From NCBI GenBank assembly GCA_030762935.1, contig CM060899.1:67088501-67152500 (forward strand): 64,000 nt of DNA, given 5' to 3'. The notes under the pieces were generated by a model. The model searched no databases. It was not told the origin of the DNA and saw only the letters and a program-made list of their open reading frames with translations. A program made the position numbers and the translations under genes. Below, piece after piece: positions 32,463 to 43,583 of this stretch. This DNA comes from Hymenopus coronatus (Eukaryota; Arthropoda; Insecta; Mantodea; Hymenopodidae). Each line of letters begins with the position of its first letter. Within the stretch, counting starts at the first letter, position 1.

Positions 32463-33430
32463 AAAATCTAACGTGTTGCATTCATATGACTTTCTCTACA
32501 TCTCTGCAAATCTGCTAATCGAGAAAAAATTAGCAAAAATAGTCTTATTAAATGCTTCCTTGTAAGTAGAAGCGAAATAAGGGAGTACCATAGATTAAAG
32601 TGATAGTCAAAAGCCGGTTGCTATGTGACTGAAATTCCTTTGTTTCTATGAACAGGAGTTGTCAAATTCCTGTAAGAGAAAAGTATAAGTTTTTCAATGC
32701 TGAAACCAATAACAAGGAATATCTCAAAATCGATCAACTCCAATAAAAAAAATTACATAACATACATTGTGTGTTTTATAGTGTTATACATTTTTTGTCC
32801 ATGTCTTACGGTTTAACAGTTATACAACATTCCGTAAAATTGATCTAGAATAAAGTATTCTTCAAAGGCTCTTCCCAGAAAATTCAAGATATACATTTCA
32901 TTTTCAGGTAGATGTCTTTAATATACGATATTTTAATGAAAATCGTTAGAGCCATTTTTGAGAAAATCAAAATTTTCGAAAAAAAAGTTCCATGTAATAG
33001 GTAGCAGGGGTTGGGGCAATTTTCATGGAAATCTTCGTATCGTAACCTTGGAAGATACCAAACTTAAATACCAAGTTTGGTTTTTAACGCACTTTTCGTT
33101 TTTGACCTATGCTGCCCACAGACACACACATACATACAGAAAGACAGACACACGCACGTACATTTTTCTATTTTTTTTTATTCAGGGGGTCTCAAAATAT
33201 GTATTTCCGAGGAAAACTCGGTATCGAATTTTTGGTTGCATTACAATACTTTCCGAGTTAGCGACGTGAGCGTTTTACCTCTGAGGACGTCCCTCACAGA
33301 CAGGGACGAAACGTTAGGTAGAAATATTTTAACCTACAGACCACGGCAAAACAGCCCGAAATTTTTAAATTTTAAAACTATTACTATACCTTGTCTATAC
33401 ACTATGTACATAGTACGTGTAGAGAAAGTA
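32463..33430 (-). repeat. H repeat, reverse, carries a 127-bp insertion
   Basis: Starts CTAACGTGTTGCATTCATAT. The copy is broken at 33254 and resumes at 33394 to end TAGAGAAAGTA at 33430. Confidence 0.88.
33254..33380. mobile_element. short unknown insertion with flanking duplication
   Basis: 127 bp foreign to the H repeat. TTAC(A/T)ATAC(T/C)TT(C/G)-like flanks at 33241-33253 and 33381-33393 match at 10 of 13 positions, suggesting a target duplication. Contains GAGGACGTCCCTCACAGACA and GGGACGAAACGTTAGG. No tRNA-like head seen; class unknown. Confidence 0.5.
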
Positions 33431-33432
33431 AG

Positions 33433-33944
33433 AATGTGGTGTGTTACATTCACATAACTTTCTGTAGCTGCTCCAAATACAATTCTTAATCAGATTATTC
33501 TTTTATCTATGTTATGCCAATCGAGGTAATTTTAGCATAATTGGTCTTATTACTTGCATCCTTTTACGTACAAGGTAAATAAAGCGATAGTCAAATCTTG
33601 TAAAAACTGTCGCTAAGTGAAATAGTCGATATTCGGTTTACTTTTTACGGGTCCCGTTAGAGAAAGTTATAAGTATTTCTATTTATGCAGTATTTATCCG
33701 GAATAAAGTGGTCCTCAGAGGCTGTTCCTAGAAACTTCATAATATACATATTGTGACCTAAATATCTTTAATATACGATATCTTAGGCATAATCATTACA
33801 TCCATTTCCGAAAAAAATTAAAATGTGTTAACATTTTTCCAGGTAAAGGGTAGTTTCGAATGGGGGATTTTCTTGAAAATACTCGTGTCGCATACTTGAG
33901 ACATATTGAACTTAAATACCTAGTTTGGTATTTAAGAATCAAAT
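33433..33944 (-). repeat. H repeat, reverse, second of a tandem pair, truncated
   Basis: ATGTGGTGTGTTACATTCAC starts within three bases of the previous copy's end. Internal loss around 33650-33690. Stops after the palindrome near 33940. Confidence 0.82.
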
Positions 33945-33949
33945 TACTA

Positions 33950-34096
33950 TTAAATCCACCGCATTCACCAGATGAAAACGATTCACGTTCAACAAAGAAG
34001 CCATTTGTTTATTTTGAGTACTTTCCGAAATTCTTCTTTTTGGTAGGCTTAAAACGTTTGGAGAATCGCTGGAAAAAGTGTATCGAGGTAAAAGTA
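33950..34096 (+). pseudogene. possible mariner transposase C-terminal fragment
   Basis: The plus frame gives NPPHSPDEN and, 30 residues later, LKRLENRWKKCIE. These resemble the third-Asp block (SPD) and the closing KLxxRWEKCIE block of mariner transposases, with most of the intervening residues missing. About 145 bp, no ends seen. Recognition rests on two short motifs, so this is tentative. Confidence 0.45.
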
Positions 34097-34097
34097 G

Positions 34098-35298
34098 AGT
34101 GTTAAACAAACGTACCTTCTTTAGCTATTCTACAAAAAAACTTGTTACGAAAGACAATTCTTCATTCAACACCTTGCTAATCGAATTATACATTACTAGA
34201 ATTTTATTACTTAAGTTCCTTATAGGCAGAATGGAACTAAGGGAATGCACTAGGCTAAAACGATAGTCAAATGTTTTATTAGCTGTCGTTATGCGATTGT
34301 CATTACAAATCGCTTCTTTGCTTGGCCAGGAGTAGAACAAAAGAAAAACGGACACTTCCGTCTGAGAAAAATACTTCACAATTGAAACTAGTAACAAAGA
34401 ACACCTTGGAAACCGTAAGCTCCACAAAAAAATATATAAGACATAACTGATGTATTTTAAAGAGATCTACATTTTTTGTATGGTAAGTTTTTCTATACCA
34501 CTTACGGTTTACTAGTTATGCCAAAAATAAGCAAAACTCATCCAGAATAAACAGGTCTTTAGAAGCTATTCCCAGAGAATCCAAGCTATACATTTTATTT
34601 GTGATAGAAATGGCTTTAATATTTGGTATTTTCGTTAGAGCCGTTTCTAAGAAAAATAAAAATTTTTGGAACATTCTTCCATGTAAAAGGTAGTTAGGGC
34701 TGGGACGATTTTCTTGAAAATCTTCGTGTCACATCCTTGGAAGATACCAAACTTCAATACTAAGTTTGGTGTTTAACCGTATTTTAGTTTTTGAGTTATG
34801 CTGTCCAAAGACACACAAGTCGCCCTCCGTGGTGTAATGGTTACCATGCTGACTTCATATACCCAAGGTCGCGGGTTCAAACCCGGCGGAGGACGATGGA
34901 TTTTTTTGGGTGTAAAAATCCTTAGCATGGCTTCCTTCGGAAGGGAAGTAAAGCCGTTGGTCCCGTGTCGTAGATTTACGGCACGTAAAAGAACCTCAAG
35001 TCTGATTGAGAGACTTCTGAGCAAAATTAAGCGGTCTTTCACGGCCAATTTATAATAGGACGCTGAGAACCACAGCAGTTAAAGAGCGCCCATAAATAAC
35101 ACGTCATTTACATTTACAAAGACAGACAGACAGACAGACACAACACACGGAGCAGTTCTTTTTTTTTTTTAATTTATTTTTTTGATTCAGGGGATCCTAA
35201 ACCATATATTTCCAGTGAAATCTCGACATTGAATTTTTGTGTGTAATACGATACTTTTCTTTCCCTATGTACATTGAACATAAGGGGCTAGAGAAATA
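34098..35298 (-). repeat. H repeat, reverse, split by SINE1
   Basis: Enters near TACCTTCTTTAGCTATTCTAC. Sub-type with CGTAAGCTCCAC and TGGCCAGGAGTAGAACAAAAG. SINE1 sits in its GT/CA tract. It resumes CAAAGACAGACAGACAGACA and ends CTAGAGAAATAAAAAA. Confidence 0.85.
34819..35116 (+). mobile_element. SINE1, complete, with target duplication
   Basis: Best copy of the family, about 298 bp. The head GTCGCCCTCCGTGGTGTAAT is followed by GGTTACCATG and the B box GCGGGTTCAAACCCGGC, then the closing arm GGAGGACG. The 5' half and the T arm recall tRNA-Val, but the anticodon loop does not. The body has CCTTCGGAAGGG and a GTCCCGTGTCGTAGATTTAC patch, and the tail ends CATTTACATTTA. CAAAGACA(C/G)ACA flanks it at 34806-34817 and 35117-35128. 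This copy is a good reference for the others. Confidence 0.9.
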
Positions 35299-35726
35299 AA
35301 AAATCTACCAAAATAATTTGTTTTTCTATATTTCTCTAAGGCCTTGTTGAACGCCTCTCATATTATATGAAGTGACATTCTCAAAGCAAGAAAATATCCA
35401 TCACCAAGCAGCAATCAAGTTGATGAACTGTAGAATGGAAAGTGGTCGACATTTTGGAGCATTTGAGGTAAATTATAATAGCCTTTAATTGTTATAGCGT
35501 AGATGAGATAAACGCATAATGAGATATCTGTCAGAGATAATATTAACACTGTTTACCTTTGTTAATGGCTTTGATTATAGACATTAAATGCAATAATGGG
35601 ACAGTAATATCAAGCAGCGACCACACACTAATGGCTGAAAGCAAAGCAAACTGTGGATGTCTAGATGATCTTGTGGTCTGGAAACCGTCAGTTTTGGCTT
35701 CCATTTCACTAGAGTTTGTAACCTTT
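35299..35726. other. no recognised gene
   Basis: Unique-looking, moderately AT-rich. A 91-residue frame from 35559 runs into H sequence and has no domain. Confidence 0.45.
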
Positions 35727-35786
35727 TACTTTCTCTATAAGTACTATGTACATCGTGATCATAAAAGGTATTACATTGTACCAAAA
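35727..35786 (+). repeat. H repeat, first 60 bp, cut by a reverse copy
   Basis: ACTTTCTCTATAAGTACTATG to TTACATTGTACCAAAAA; interrupted in the A-run of CCAAAAATTCG by the next copy. I cannot find the rest of this copy downstream. Confidence 0.78.
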
Positions 35787-35787
35787 A

Positions 35788-36592
35788 ATCTTATCTGTAC
35801 CATTCACATGACTTTCTGTACATCTCTGCAATAAATTATTGTTAAAAAGCTTATGTTTGTATTTACTGCATGCTAATAGAGAAAAATTTAGCAGATATAG
35901 TTTTATCACCTGCTTCCTTGTAAGCAACAAGGGACTACCACAGATTAAAGTGATAGTCAAAAGCTGGTTGCTATGTAATTGAAGTTCCTTTGTTTGTATG
36001 GACACGAGTTGATAAATTTCCAAGCTGAAACCAATAACAACGATTATCTAAAAAGCGAGCAACTCCACGATAAAATGTATATTTCATAAATTGTGTGTTT
36101 AACGTGCTCAGTATTTTTTGTGTGGTCTCTTACAGCTTAGCAGTTATGCATAACTCCGTAAATATCATCCATAATAAAGTAGTCTTCAGAGGTTATTCCC
36201 TAAAAATTCAAGATGTACATTTAATTTGTAAGGTAAATAACTTTAATATACGATATTTTAATCAAAATATTTAGACATATATTTGAGAAAATCAAAATTT
36301 TCGAAAAAATTTCCAAGGGAAGTTGGGAGAGGGTGGATTTTTTCAAAATCTTGTGTCGCATCCCTGGAAGATACTGATCTTAAATACCAAGTTTGGTATT
36401 TTACCGGTTTTTCGTTTTTGAGTTATGTTCACGTCACACGGACACACACCGACCTTTTTCTGAAAAGGTATTTTTTTTTGGATACAGGGGACCCTAAAAC
36501 ATATATTTCCGGTAAAACCTCGGTATCCAGTTTTTGAGTGGAGTGCAATATTTTCTCTATACACTATGTACATAGTACGTGCAGAGAAAGTA
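35788..36592 (-). repeat. H repeat, reverse, near full length
   Basis: Starts TCTTATCTGTACCATTCACA and ends AGAGAAAGTA at 36592. TTATGTTCACGTC replaces the usual TTATCGTGTTC box. Confidence 0.88.
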
Positions 36593-37076
36593 AAGCTAGC
36601 TAGGTCTACTGCAGGCCCAGCATGAGCAATTCTTGCTGAGAGGGGTGGGCATTCTGTTGAACGCGTCCACTGATGCAGGTGCAACAATTAGCTATTCGGC
36701 GATTACGGCTGTTGCCACATCGCGCTCCCTCTGCTGGTTTTTGCGCTATTTCAAAACTAGGTACAGCATGCAATGTTTTATGTTTACGTATGTACTTCAA
36801 AGATATCGTATAAATGAAATGCTTAACGTTTTAAATGGATGATGAATGTATTTCACGATCAATCTCAGTTCTGCATATTGATTTACAGTACCTTGCTTGG
36901 TTTAATAGACTTCGATCTTGACCAATACCTCGTTAGAAGGGAACTCACCTGAAACAAATCAATTTTAATTGAACAATTACACAACGCCTAAAACGATATC
37001 AAAAACATTTAAAACCTTATTTACAAAATACACTAAATAAAATTATCACAATTAGGGACACTGGTACTAAATTTTT
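36593..37076. other. no recognised gene
   Basis: Unique-looking. Overlapping short frames on both strands near 36600-36840 have no domain. Confidence 0.45.
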
Positions 37077-37810
37077 ACTTTCTCTACACGTACCATGTGA
37101 TAACGAGATTTCGCTGGAAATACATGTTTTGGGTCCCCCAGAATCCAAAAAAAAATTCAGAAAAAGGTCCGTGTGTGCGTGTGTGTGTCTATGTGTGCTG
37201 TACATACAGCATAGCTCAAAAACTAAAAGACCGTTAAATACCAAACTAGGTATTTAAGTTCCGTATCTTCCCCCCACCGTCAACTACCCCTTACATGGGA
37301 CATTTTTCGAAAATTTTGATTTTCTTAAAAATGGTACTAACGACTTTGATTAAAATATCGTATATTAAAGGTATTTACGTCACAAATAAAATGTATATCT
37401 TGAATAATCTGGGAATAGCCTCTGAAGACTACTTTATTTCGGACCAATTTTACGGAACTTTGTATAACTGCTGAACCGTAAGAGATGGACAAAAATGTAG
37501 AGCACGTTAAAACACACAATTTATGTTATATAATATTTTTTTCGTGGAGTTGATCGTTTTTTAGATATTTCTTGTTTTAGTTTCAGCTTTGAAAAACTTA
37601 TACCTTTCTCATACAGGAATTTGTCAACTTCTGTCCACACAAACAAAGGAACCCCTTATTTCGCTTCTACTTACAAGGAAGCAAGTAATAAGACTATTTC
37701 TGATAATTTTTTCTCGATTAGCATGAAGTAAATAGAAGCATAAGCTTTTTAACAATAATTTGTTACAGAGATGTAGAGAAAGTCATGTGAATGAAACACT
37801 TCAGATTTTT
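37077..37810 (+). repeat. H repeat, forward
   Basis: ACTTTCTCTACACGTACC start with a deletion that removes the second palindrome arm. GCATAGCTC box. The GGATGCGACACGAAG block is missing near 37270. Ends ATGTGAATGAAACACTTCAG. Confidence 0.88.
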
Positions 37811-38039
37811 TAAATGGGAAGCAATATTTTTTTATTTTGTTTCCTTATTCCTCAACAAAAAATAAACAACTTTTGTTTAAACCATTTTTCTTGCACATGA
37901 TTATTTTACTGTTGTAGACAATTAAACATTAATGAAAGCAGATACACAAAGTACCACCATTGCACGGGTATTAAAGTATTATTTCATACCTTAGTGTAGT
38001 AAATGTTCAACCTTAATGCATTTTCAAACTCTAGGAATA
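37811..38039. other. no recognised gene
   Basis: 230 bp of AT-rich unique-looking sequence between two H copies. Confidence 0.4.
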
Positions 38040-38826
38040 AACTGTTGCTACATGCTAATCAAGAACAAATTGCCAAAAGGGACCTATCAGCTGCCTCCAT
38101 GTAATATAAGGGAAATAAGGGGGTTCAACAGGCTAAATCGATAGTCAAATGTTTTAAAATCTGGTTGCTATGTTGTTGAAGTACCTTAGTAGGTATGTAC
38201 AGGAGTTGACAAATTCCCGTATGAGAAAAGTATAAATATTTTAAGGGCAAAACTAACAACAAGGTATATTTCAAAAGCGGTGAACTCCACGAAAAAATGT
38301 ATAGGACATAAATTGTGTGTCTTAACGAGATCTTTATATATTGTGCAGTAAATTTTTGTGTATATCTTACGGTTTACTAGCTATGCAAAATGCAGCAAAA
38401 TTCATCCTCAATAAAGAGGTGTTCAGAGGCTATTCCCAGAAAATTCAAGATATACATTTTATTTGCCATATAAATATCTTTAATATATAGTATTTTAATA
38501 AAAATCGTAGCAGACATTTTTCAAAAAATCAAAATTTTTGAAAATGTTTACATGTAAAAAGTGATTTGGAGTGGGAGGATTTTCCTGCAGATCTTTGTAT
38601 CGTATCCTTGGAAGGTACTAAACTTATGTAGCAAGTTTGGTATTTTAGCGACTTTTCGCTTTTGAGTTATCGTGTACAGGTACATAGACACACACACACG
38701 GAAAATGCTCTTTTTGGATACAGGGAACCTAAAATGTGTATTTCCGGTAAATTTCGGTATCGAACTTATGGATGGAATGTAATACCTTCTGTATAACTAT
38801 GTACATAGTGCGTGCACAGAAAGTAA
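38040..38826 (-). repeat. H repeat, reverse, entry end missing
   Basis: Enters at TTGCTACATGCTAATCAAG. The middle and GT/CA tract are complete. Ends GTGCACAGAAAGT at about 38824, then a 16-bp A-run and another reverse copy. Confidence 0.85.
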
Positions 38827-38840
38827 AAAAAAAAAAAAAA

Positions 38841-39162
38841 GTCTGGTGTATTCCATTCACATAACTTACTCTACATTTCTGTAACAGATTAATGTTAAAA
38901 AGCTTATTCTTCTATTTGATTCATGTTAATCGAGAAACAATTGCTAAATCGATAGTCAAAATTTTAAAATCTGGTTGCTATGTAGTAGAAGTACCTTAGT
39001 TTGTTTGACTTCGTTTTTGAGTTATCGTGTACAGACACACGGAAAAGATTCTTTATGGATACAAGGGTCCCTAAAATGAGTATTTCCGGTGAAATTTCGG
39101 TATCGAATTTTTGGATGAAATGCAATACTTTCTGTATACACTATGACATAGTAGGTGTAGAA
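38841..39162 (-). repeat. H repeat, reverse, large internal deletion
   Basis: TCTGGTGTATTCCATTCACA to the GCTAAATCGATAGTCAAA part, then a jump near 39008 to the GTTTTTGAGTTATCGTG part and the end GTAGAAATAGACACA. Tandem with the previous copy. Confidence 0.85.
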
Positions 39163-39543
39163 ATAGACACATAAAAATGCAGCTTTCTAAAAAACATACA
39201 TAACTTATGCAAAAATTGAGAATAATTGGCGACGTAATTTACCAAGAAAATGGGCTTATCCTGAGGACATTGTCATACTTTACGTCATAGAGACGTTAAT
39301 TATACATCATTTCATGTACACATGTTTGGCCGAGGGACACACAAGCCCACTGGGAAATCAAAGGCAAGCCTTATCTAATCAACCTCTGCGCAAATATTTA
39401 ACCACAGCATTTGCAAAAACAAGGTAGCTACGTGTCTCGATGCATCGTGTAAACTTGAAGTTTTCCACCCTCATTTTATAGTGTTAGCATTTATTCTGCG
39501 CTCGCACTTTAATGTGATTTATCAACGAGGAAATGTATCGCTA
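39163..39543. other. no recognised gene
   Basis: Unique-looking 380 bp. Nothing supportable. Confidence 0.45.
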
Positions 39544-40506
39544 AAAATCTGTTCCATCCACATGACTTTCTCTACATCTCTGCAGCTAATTATTGTTAAA
39601 AACCTTATGCTTCTATTTACTTCTTGCTAACCGAGAAAAAAAAGAGTAGAGTCTTTCTACTTTCCCTGTAAGCAGAAGCGAAATAAGGGAGTACCATAGG
39701 TTAAAGTGACAGTCCAAAGCTCGTTTTTTGTTTTGTTTTTTTGGTAGTGTTTAACGCCCGCTTTAACTAATTATGGCACCGCAGGCGGTGACACTGATCG
39801 TACATGAATGATGATGGAGCACCGGTGGAATGCGATGGCGGTGGAAACCGCAGTACCCGGAGAAAACCCGCCCCAGCGCCACTTTGTCCACCAGAAATCT
39901 CACACGCTTGTGATCGAAGCCCGGCCGTCTAGGTAAGAGGCAAGTGGTCTAACCACTCGGCCATGGCGCGGCCTCCAAAACTTGTTGCTATGTGACTGAA
40001 GTTCCTGTGTTTGTATGGATAGGAGCTGCCAAATTCCTGTATAAGAAAAGTAGAAGCTTTTTAAATCTGAAACCAAAAACAAGGAATATCTCAAAAACGC
40101 TCATCTCCACGGAAAAACTCATGTAACATAATTTGTGTGTTTTAACATGATCTACATTTTTGTGTAGTAAGTTTCTATCTCTTACAAAATTCATACACAA
40201 TAAAGAGGTCTTTAGAAGCTATTCCCAGAAAATTCAAGGTATATATTTTATTTGCCATATAAATATCTTTAATACACGATATTTTAATCAAAATCATTAG
40301 AGACATTTTTGAAATAGCATTTAATAAAAATCTATATTGTTGTTGTAAAGTTTGTAAAGCCGGACATTTTTTTTCACAAAATAATCGTGTCGCATTCCTA
40401 GAATATACTAAACTTAAATACCAAGTTTCCTATTTTACCAACTTCTCGTTTTTGAGTTATCGTGTTCAAGAAGACATGCATGTACACACGGACATTTATC
40501 TAAAAA
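39544..40506 (-). repeat. H repeat, reverse, split by SINE3 and cut by next copy
   Basis: Starts AATCTGTTCCATCCACATGA. SINE3 interrupts it at the CAAAGCTGGTT patch. It stops at TATCTAAAAATG, the T-run/A-run insertion site, where another reverse copy begins. The remaining end is not found downstream. Confidence 0.85.
39726..39973 (-). mobile_element. SINE3, complete, with target duplication
   Basis: Minus strand: GGCCGCGCCATGGCCGAGTG head (39954-39973), A box TGGCCGAGTGGTTAGACC, degraded B box (GGGCTTCGATCACAAGC), body CCGGTGCTCCATCATC-like, tail GCGTTAAACACTACC with an A-run. TCCAAA(G/A)CT(C/T)GTT flanks it at 39713-39725 and 39974-39986 (11 of 13). Confidence 0.88.
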
Positions 40507-41179
40507 TGTGATATGTTCCATTCACATGACTTTCTCTACATCTCTGTAGCGAATTATTGTTTAAAAGCTTATGCTTCTGTCTAGTTCATGCTGCGCGGGA
40601 TTAACTATAGGAGAAATGCTTTATGGTAAACAGAAGGAAAATAATGGAATATACTAGGCTAAAACGATGGTCAAATCTTTTAAAAGCTGGTTGCCATGTG
40701 GTAAAAATCCGTTTCTATGCAGGGCCAGGAGTTTACAACTTACTGTGTGAGAAAAGTTTAAGTATTTTACATCTGAAACAAATAACAGGGAACATCTCAA
40801 TTCAACGCAAAAAATCTATATGACATAAACTGTGTTTTAACGAGATCTACATATTTTGTGTAGTTTGATTTTGTCTATATCTTTCGGTTTATAAGCTATG
40901 CAAAATACAACAAAATTCATCTAGAGGCTATTCCCAGAACATTCAAGATTTTATTTGTCATGTAAATATATTTAATATACGGTATTGTAATCAAAAAGGT
41001 TATAGCCATTTTTGAGAAAATCAAAATTTTCCAAATTTTTTTCTGTGTAAACAGTATTTTGGGATGAGGGGATTTTCTTTAAATGTTGGTATCGCATCCC
41101 TGTCAGATACTAAGCTGAAGTACCCAGTATGGTATTTTAACAAATTCTCGTTTTTGAGTTATCGTAGTCACACATACAC

Positions 41180-41511
41180 GTCCGCGCCGTCGCTTCTCAC
41201 CTAAACGGCCCGGGTTCGATCCCAAGCGACCGCATGTGAGATTTGTGGTGGACGAAGTGGTGCAGGGGAGAGTTTTCTCCGGGTTGTCCGGTTTCCCCCG
41301 CCATTACATTCCTTTTGTTTACACACACATAAACAAACATATAACACCCATGCCCAAGGCGGGACTCGAACCCACGATCCCCTGCGCTGCGAAACACCAA
41401 AGCGAGCGCGGCCATGGGGACCGGCTTCCTTCGGGGCTCCATCTTCATGTATGATCAGTGTCATCGCCTTCGGTGCCAGAGCAGTAAAAGCGGGCGTTAA
41501 ACACTACCCCC
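41180..41511 (+). mobile_element. SINE3, forward, with another element inside
   Basis: Head remnant CGCGCCGTCGCTTCTCACC with B box CGGGTTCGATCCCAAGC (41210-41226), body GAGTTTTCTCCGGGTTGTCC, CCCCGCCATTACATTCC. It breaks at about 41311 and resumes GGGGCTCCATCTTCATG at about 41435. The tail GCGTTAAACACTACC plus C and A runs goes to 41511. Confidence 0.82.
41311..41430 (-). mobile_element. tRNA-like insertion inside SINE3
   Basis: About 120 bp foreign to SINE3. On the minus strand it has GGTCCCCATGGCCGCGCTCG followed by a perfect B box (GTGGGTTCGAGTCCC, about 41372-41386) and a GTGTGTGTAAAC tail. No second copy in this window, so class and limits are uncertain. It may be a fifth SINE family or a retroposed tRNA fragment. 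Confidence 0.55.
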
Positions 41512-41618
41512 CCCAAAAAAAAAAACACACACAACACATGGATTTTTTTTCTAAGACGTGTATTTCCGGTGAAATCTCTATACACTATACACATAGTACG
41601 TGTAGAGAAAGTAAAACA

Positions 41619-41695
41619 AGTATTTTGTAAGAATAGTTTCTGTTTGGAGCAGCAGGGACAGTTCTGTAAATGAAACACATCAGATTTTTTTTCTG
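41619..41695 (+). repeat. H repeat, 3' end fragment
   Basis: TTTGTAAGAATAGTTTCTG to AAATGAAACACATCAGATTT, diverged forward end directly after a reverse copy. Confidence 0.6.
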
Positions 41696-42002
41696 TTTCA
41701 ATTTGTATCAGGTAGACTAGTAACTGTAATGCTAGTTCTAAGTATAAACGTGTTTGTGTTTAATGAGGCAGTGCTACCAACATCCAAGTTAGAACGGACT
41801 TCCCAACTTGTGTGTATCGTGTAGAGTAGGAAACTTGTGAGGTCCGGGCGGGCAACCAGCTCCGAGGTAACACCCACTTTAAAAGGTATTAATCTGTTTC
41901 TCTCCTAGTGACAGAAATTCAAACTACCAAACTTGGAATCGCTTTCTACACCCCCTTGCTGCCTTAGTTTTCAAACCCGGGATCAAGAAGCTTTACGTCA
42001 CG
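41696..42002. other. no recognised gene
   Basis: About 305 bp unique-looking. Confidence 0.4.
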
Positions 42003-43564
42003 CTTACCTCCTTATAAGTAGAACCGAAATAAGTGAATACCATAGGCTAAACTGGTAGTCAAAAGCTGGTTGCTATGTGACTGAGGTTCCTTTGTTTGTA
42101 TGGACAGCAGTTGACAAATCCCTGTATGAGAAAGTATAAGTTTTTTAAAGCTGAAACTAAAAACAAGGAATATCTAAAAAACGATCATCTCCACGAAAAA
42201 AATGTATATCACATAAATTACGTGCTTTAACGTGCTCAACATTTTTTGTTTGGTAAGTTTTTGTACATCTCTTACGGTTTAGCAGTTATACAAAATTCCA
42301 TAAAATTCTTCAAGAATGAAGCAGTCTTCAAAGGATATTCCCAGAAAATTTAAGATATACATTTTATTTGTCAGGTAAATATCTTTAATATACGATATTT
42401 TAATGAAAATCGTTAGAGCCATTTTTGAGAAAGTAAAAATTTTCGAAAAGTGTTTCATGTAAAGAGTAGTTTGGAGTGGGAGAATTTTCTCAAAATCTTC
42501 GAGTCGCGTCCCTGGAAGATACCAAAATTAAATACCAAGTTAAGTGTTTTACCGACTTTTCGTTTTTGAGTTATCGTATTCAGAGACACACAGACCTTTT
42601 TATGAAAATGCTATACTGTGTACAGTGTATAGAGAAGGTATTGTATTGCACCCAAAAATTCGATACCGATATTTCACCTGAAATACATGTTTAGGGTCCC
42701 CCTTAATCCAAAAAAAGCATTTTTACAAAAGGGTCCGGGTGTGTCCGTGTGTATGTGTGCCTGTGGACAGCATAGCTCAAAAACGATCGGACCGTTAAAT
42801 ACCAAACTTGGTATTTAAGATTGGTATCTTCCAAGGATGCGACACGAAGATTTTCAAGAGAACCCCCCACTCCCAGCTACCTGGAAGTTTTTCCGAAAAG
42901 TTTAATTTTCTTAAAAATGGCTCTAACGATTTTGATTAATATGTCAAATATTAAAGGTTTTTACCTGACAAATAAAATGTATCTCTTGAATTTTCTGAGA
43001 ATAACCTCTGAAGACTACTTTATTCTTAGTAAATTTTATGGAATTTTGCATAACTGCTAAACCGTAAAATACGGACACAAACTAACACACAAAAAATGTA
43101 GAGAGCACATTAAAACACACAATTTATGTCAAGTGTATATTTTTTCCGTGGAGTTGATCATTTTTGATATGTTCTATGTTTTTGGTTTCAGCTTTGAAAA
43201 AATGATACTTTTCCCATAAAAATTCCTGTCCATACAAACAAAGGAACTTCAGTCACATAGCAACCAGCTTATGGTTATCAGTTTAGCCTATAGTAGTCCC
43301 GTATTTTCCTTCTACTTACAAGAAAGCAAGTAATAAGACAATTTCTGCTATATCTTTCTCGGTTAAAATGAAGTAAATGGAAGCATAAACGTTTTAACAA
43401 TAATTTGTTGCAGAGAAGGTCAAGTGAATGAAACACATCAGATTGTTATAGATAAAGGGGACCTTAAAACATATATTTCCGAGGAAATCTCGGTATCGAA
43501 TTTTTGGGTGGAACACAATACCTTCTCAATACACTATGTACATAGAACGTGTACAGAAAGTATA
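42003..43564 (-). repeat. H repeat, reverse, split by a forward H copy
   Basis: Enters at CTTACCTCCTTATAAGTAG, runs to CCTTTTTATGAAAATGCT at 42608 and resumes at 43447 (TTATAGATAAAGGGGACCTT) to end ACAGAAAGTATAAAA. The break is the GCATTTTT site read on the other strand. Confidence 0.87.
42609..43446 (+). repeat. H repeat, forward, nested in a reverse copy
   Basis: Begins within the terminal palindrome (ATACTGTGTACAGTGTATAG); its ACTTTCTCTA is lost. GCATAGCTC box. Complete middle. Ends AAGTGAATGAAACACATCAG. Confidence 0.87.
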
Positions 43565-43583
43565 AAATGATTAGTTACTTGAC

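Larger units (their letters stand above)
40507..41618 (-). repeat. H repeat, reverse, split by SINE3
   Basis: Starts GATATGTTCCATTCACATGA. Sub-type with TTTCTATGCAGGGCCAGGAG. GTTATCGTAGTCACACATAC, then SINE3 (41180-41511), then the CA tract resumes and the end TAGAGAAAGT lies at about 41604-41613. The region between the CA tract and the end has a deletion (TTTTTTTCTAAGACGTG). Confidence 0.85.
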
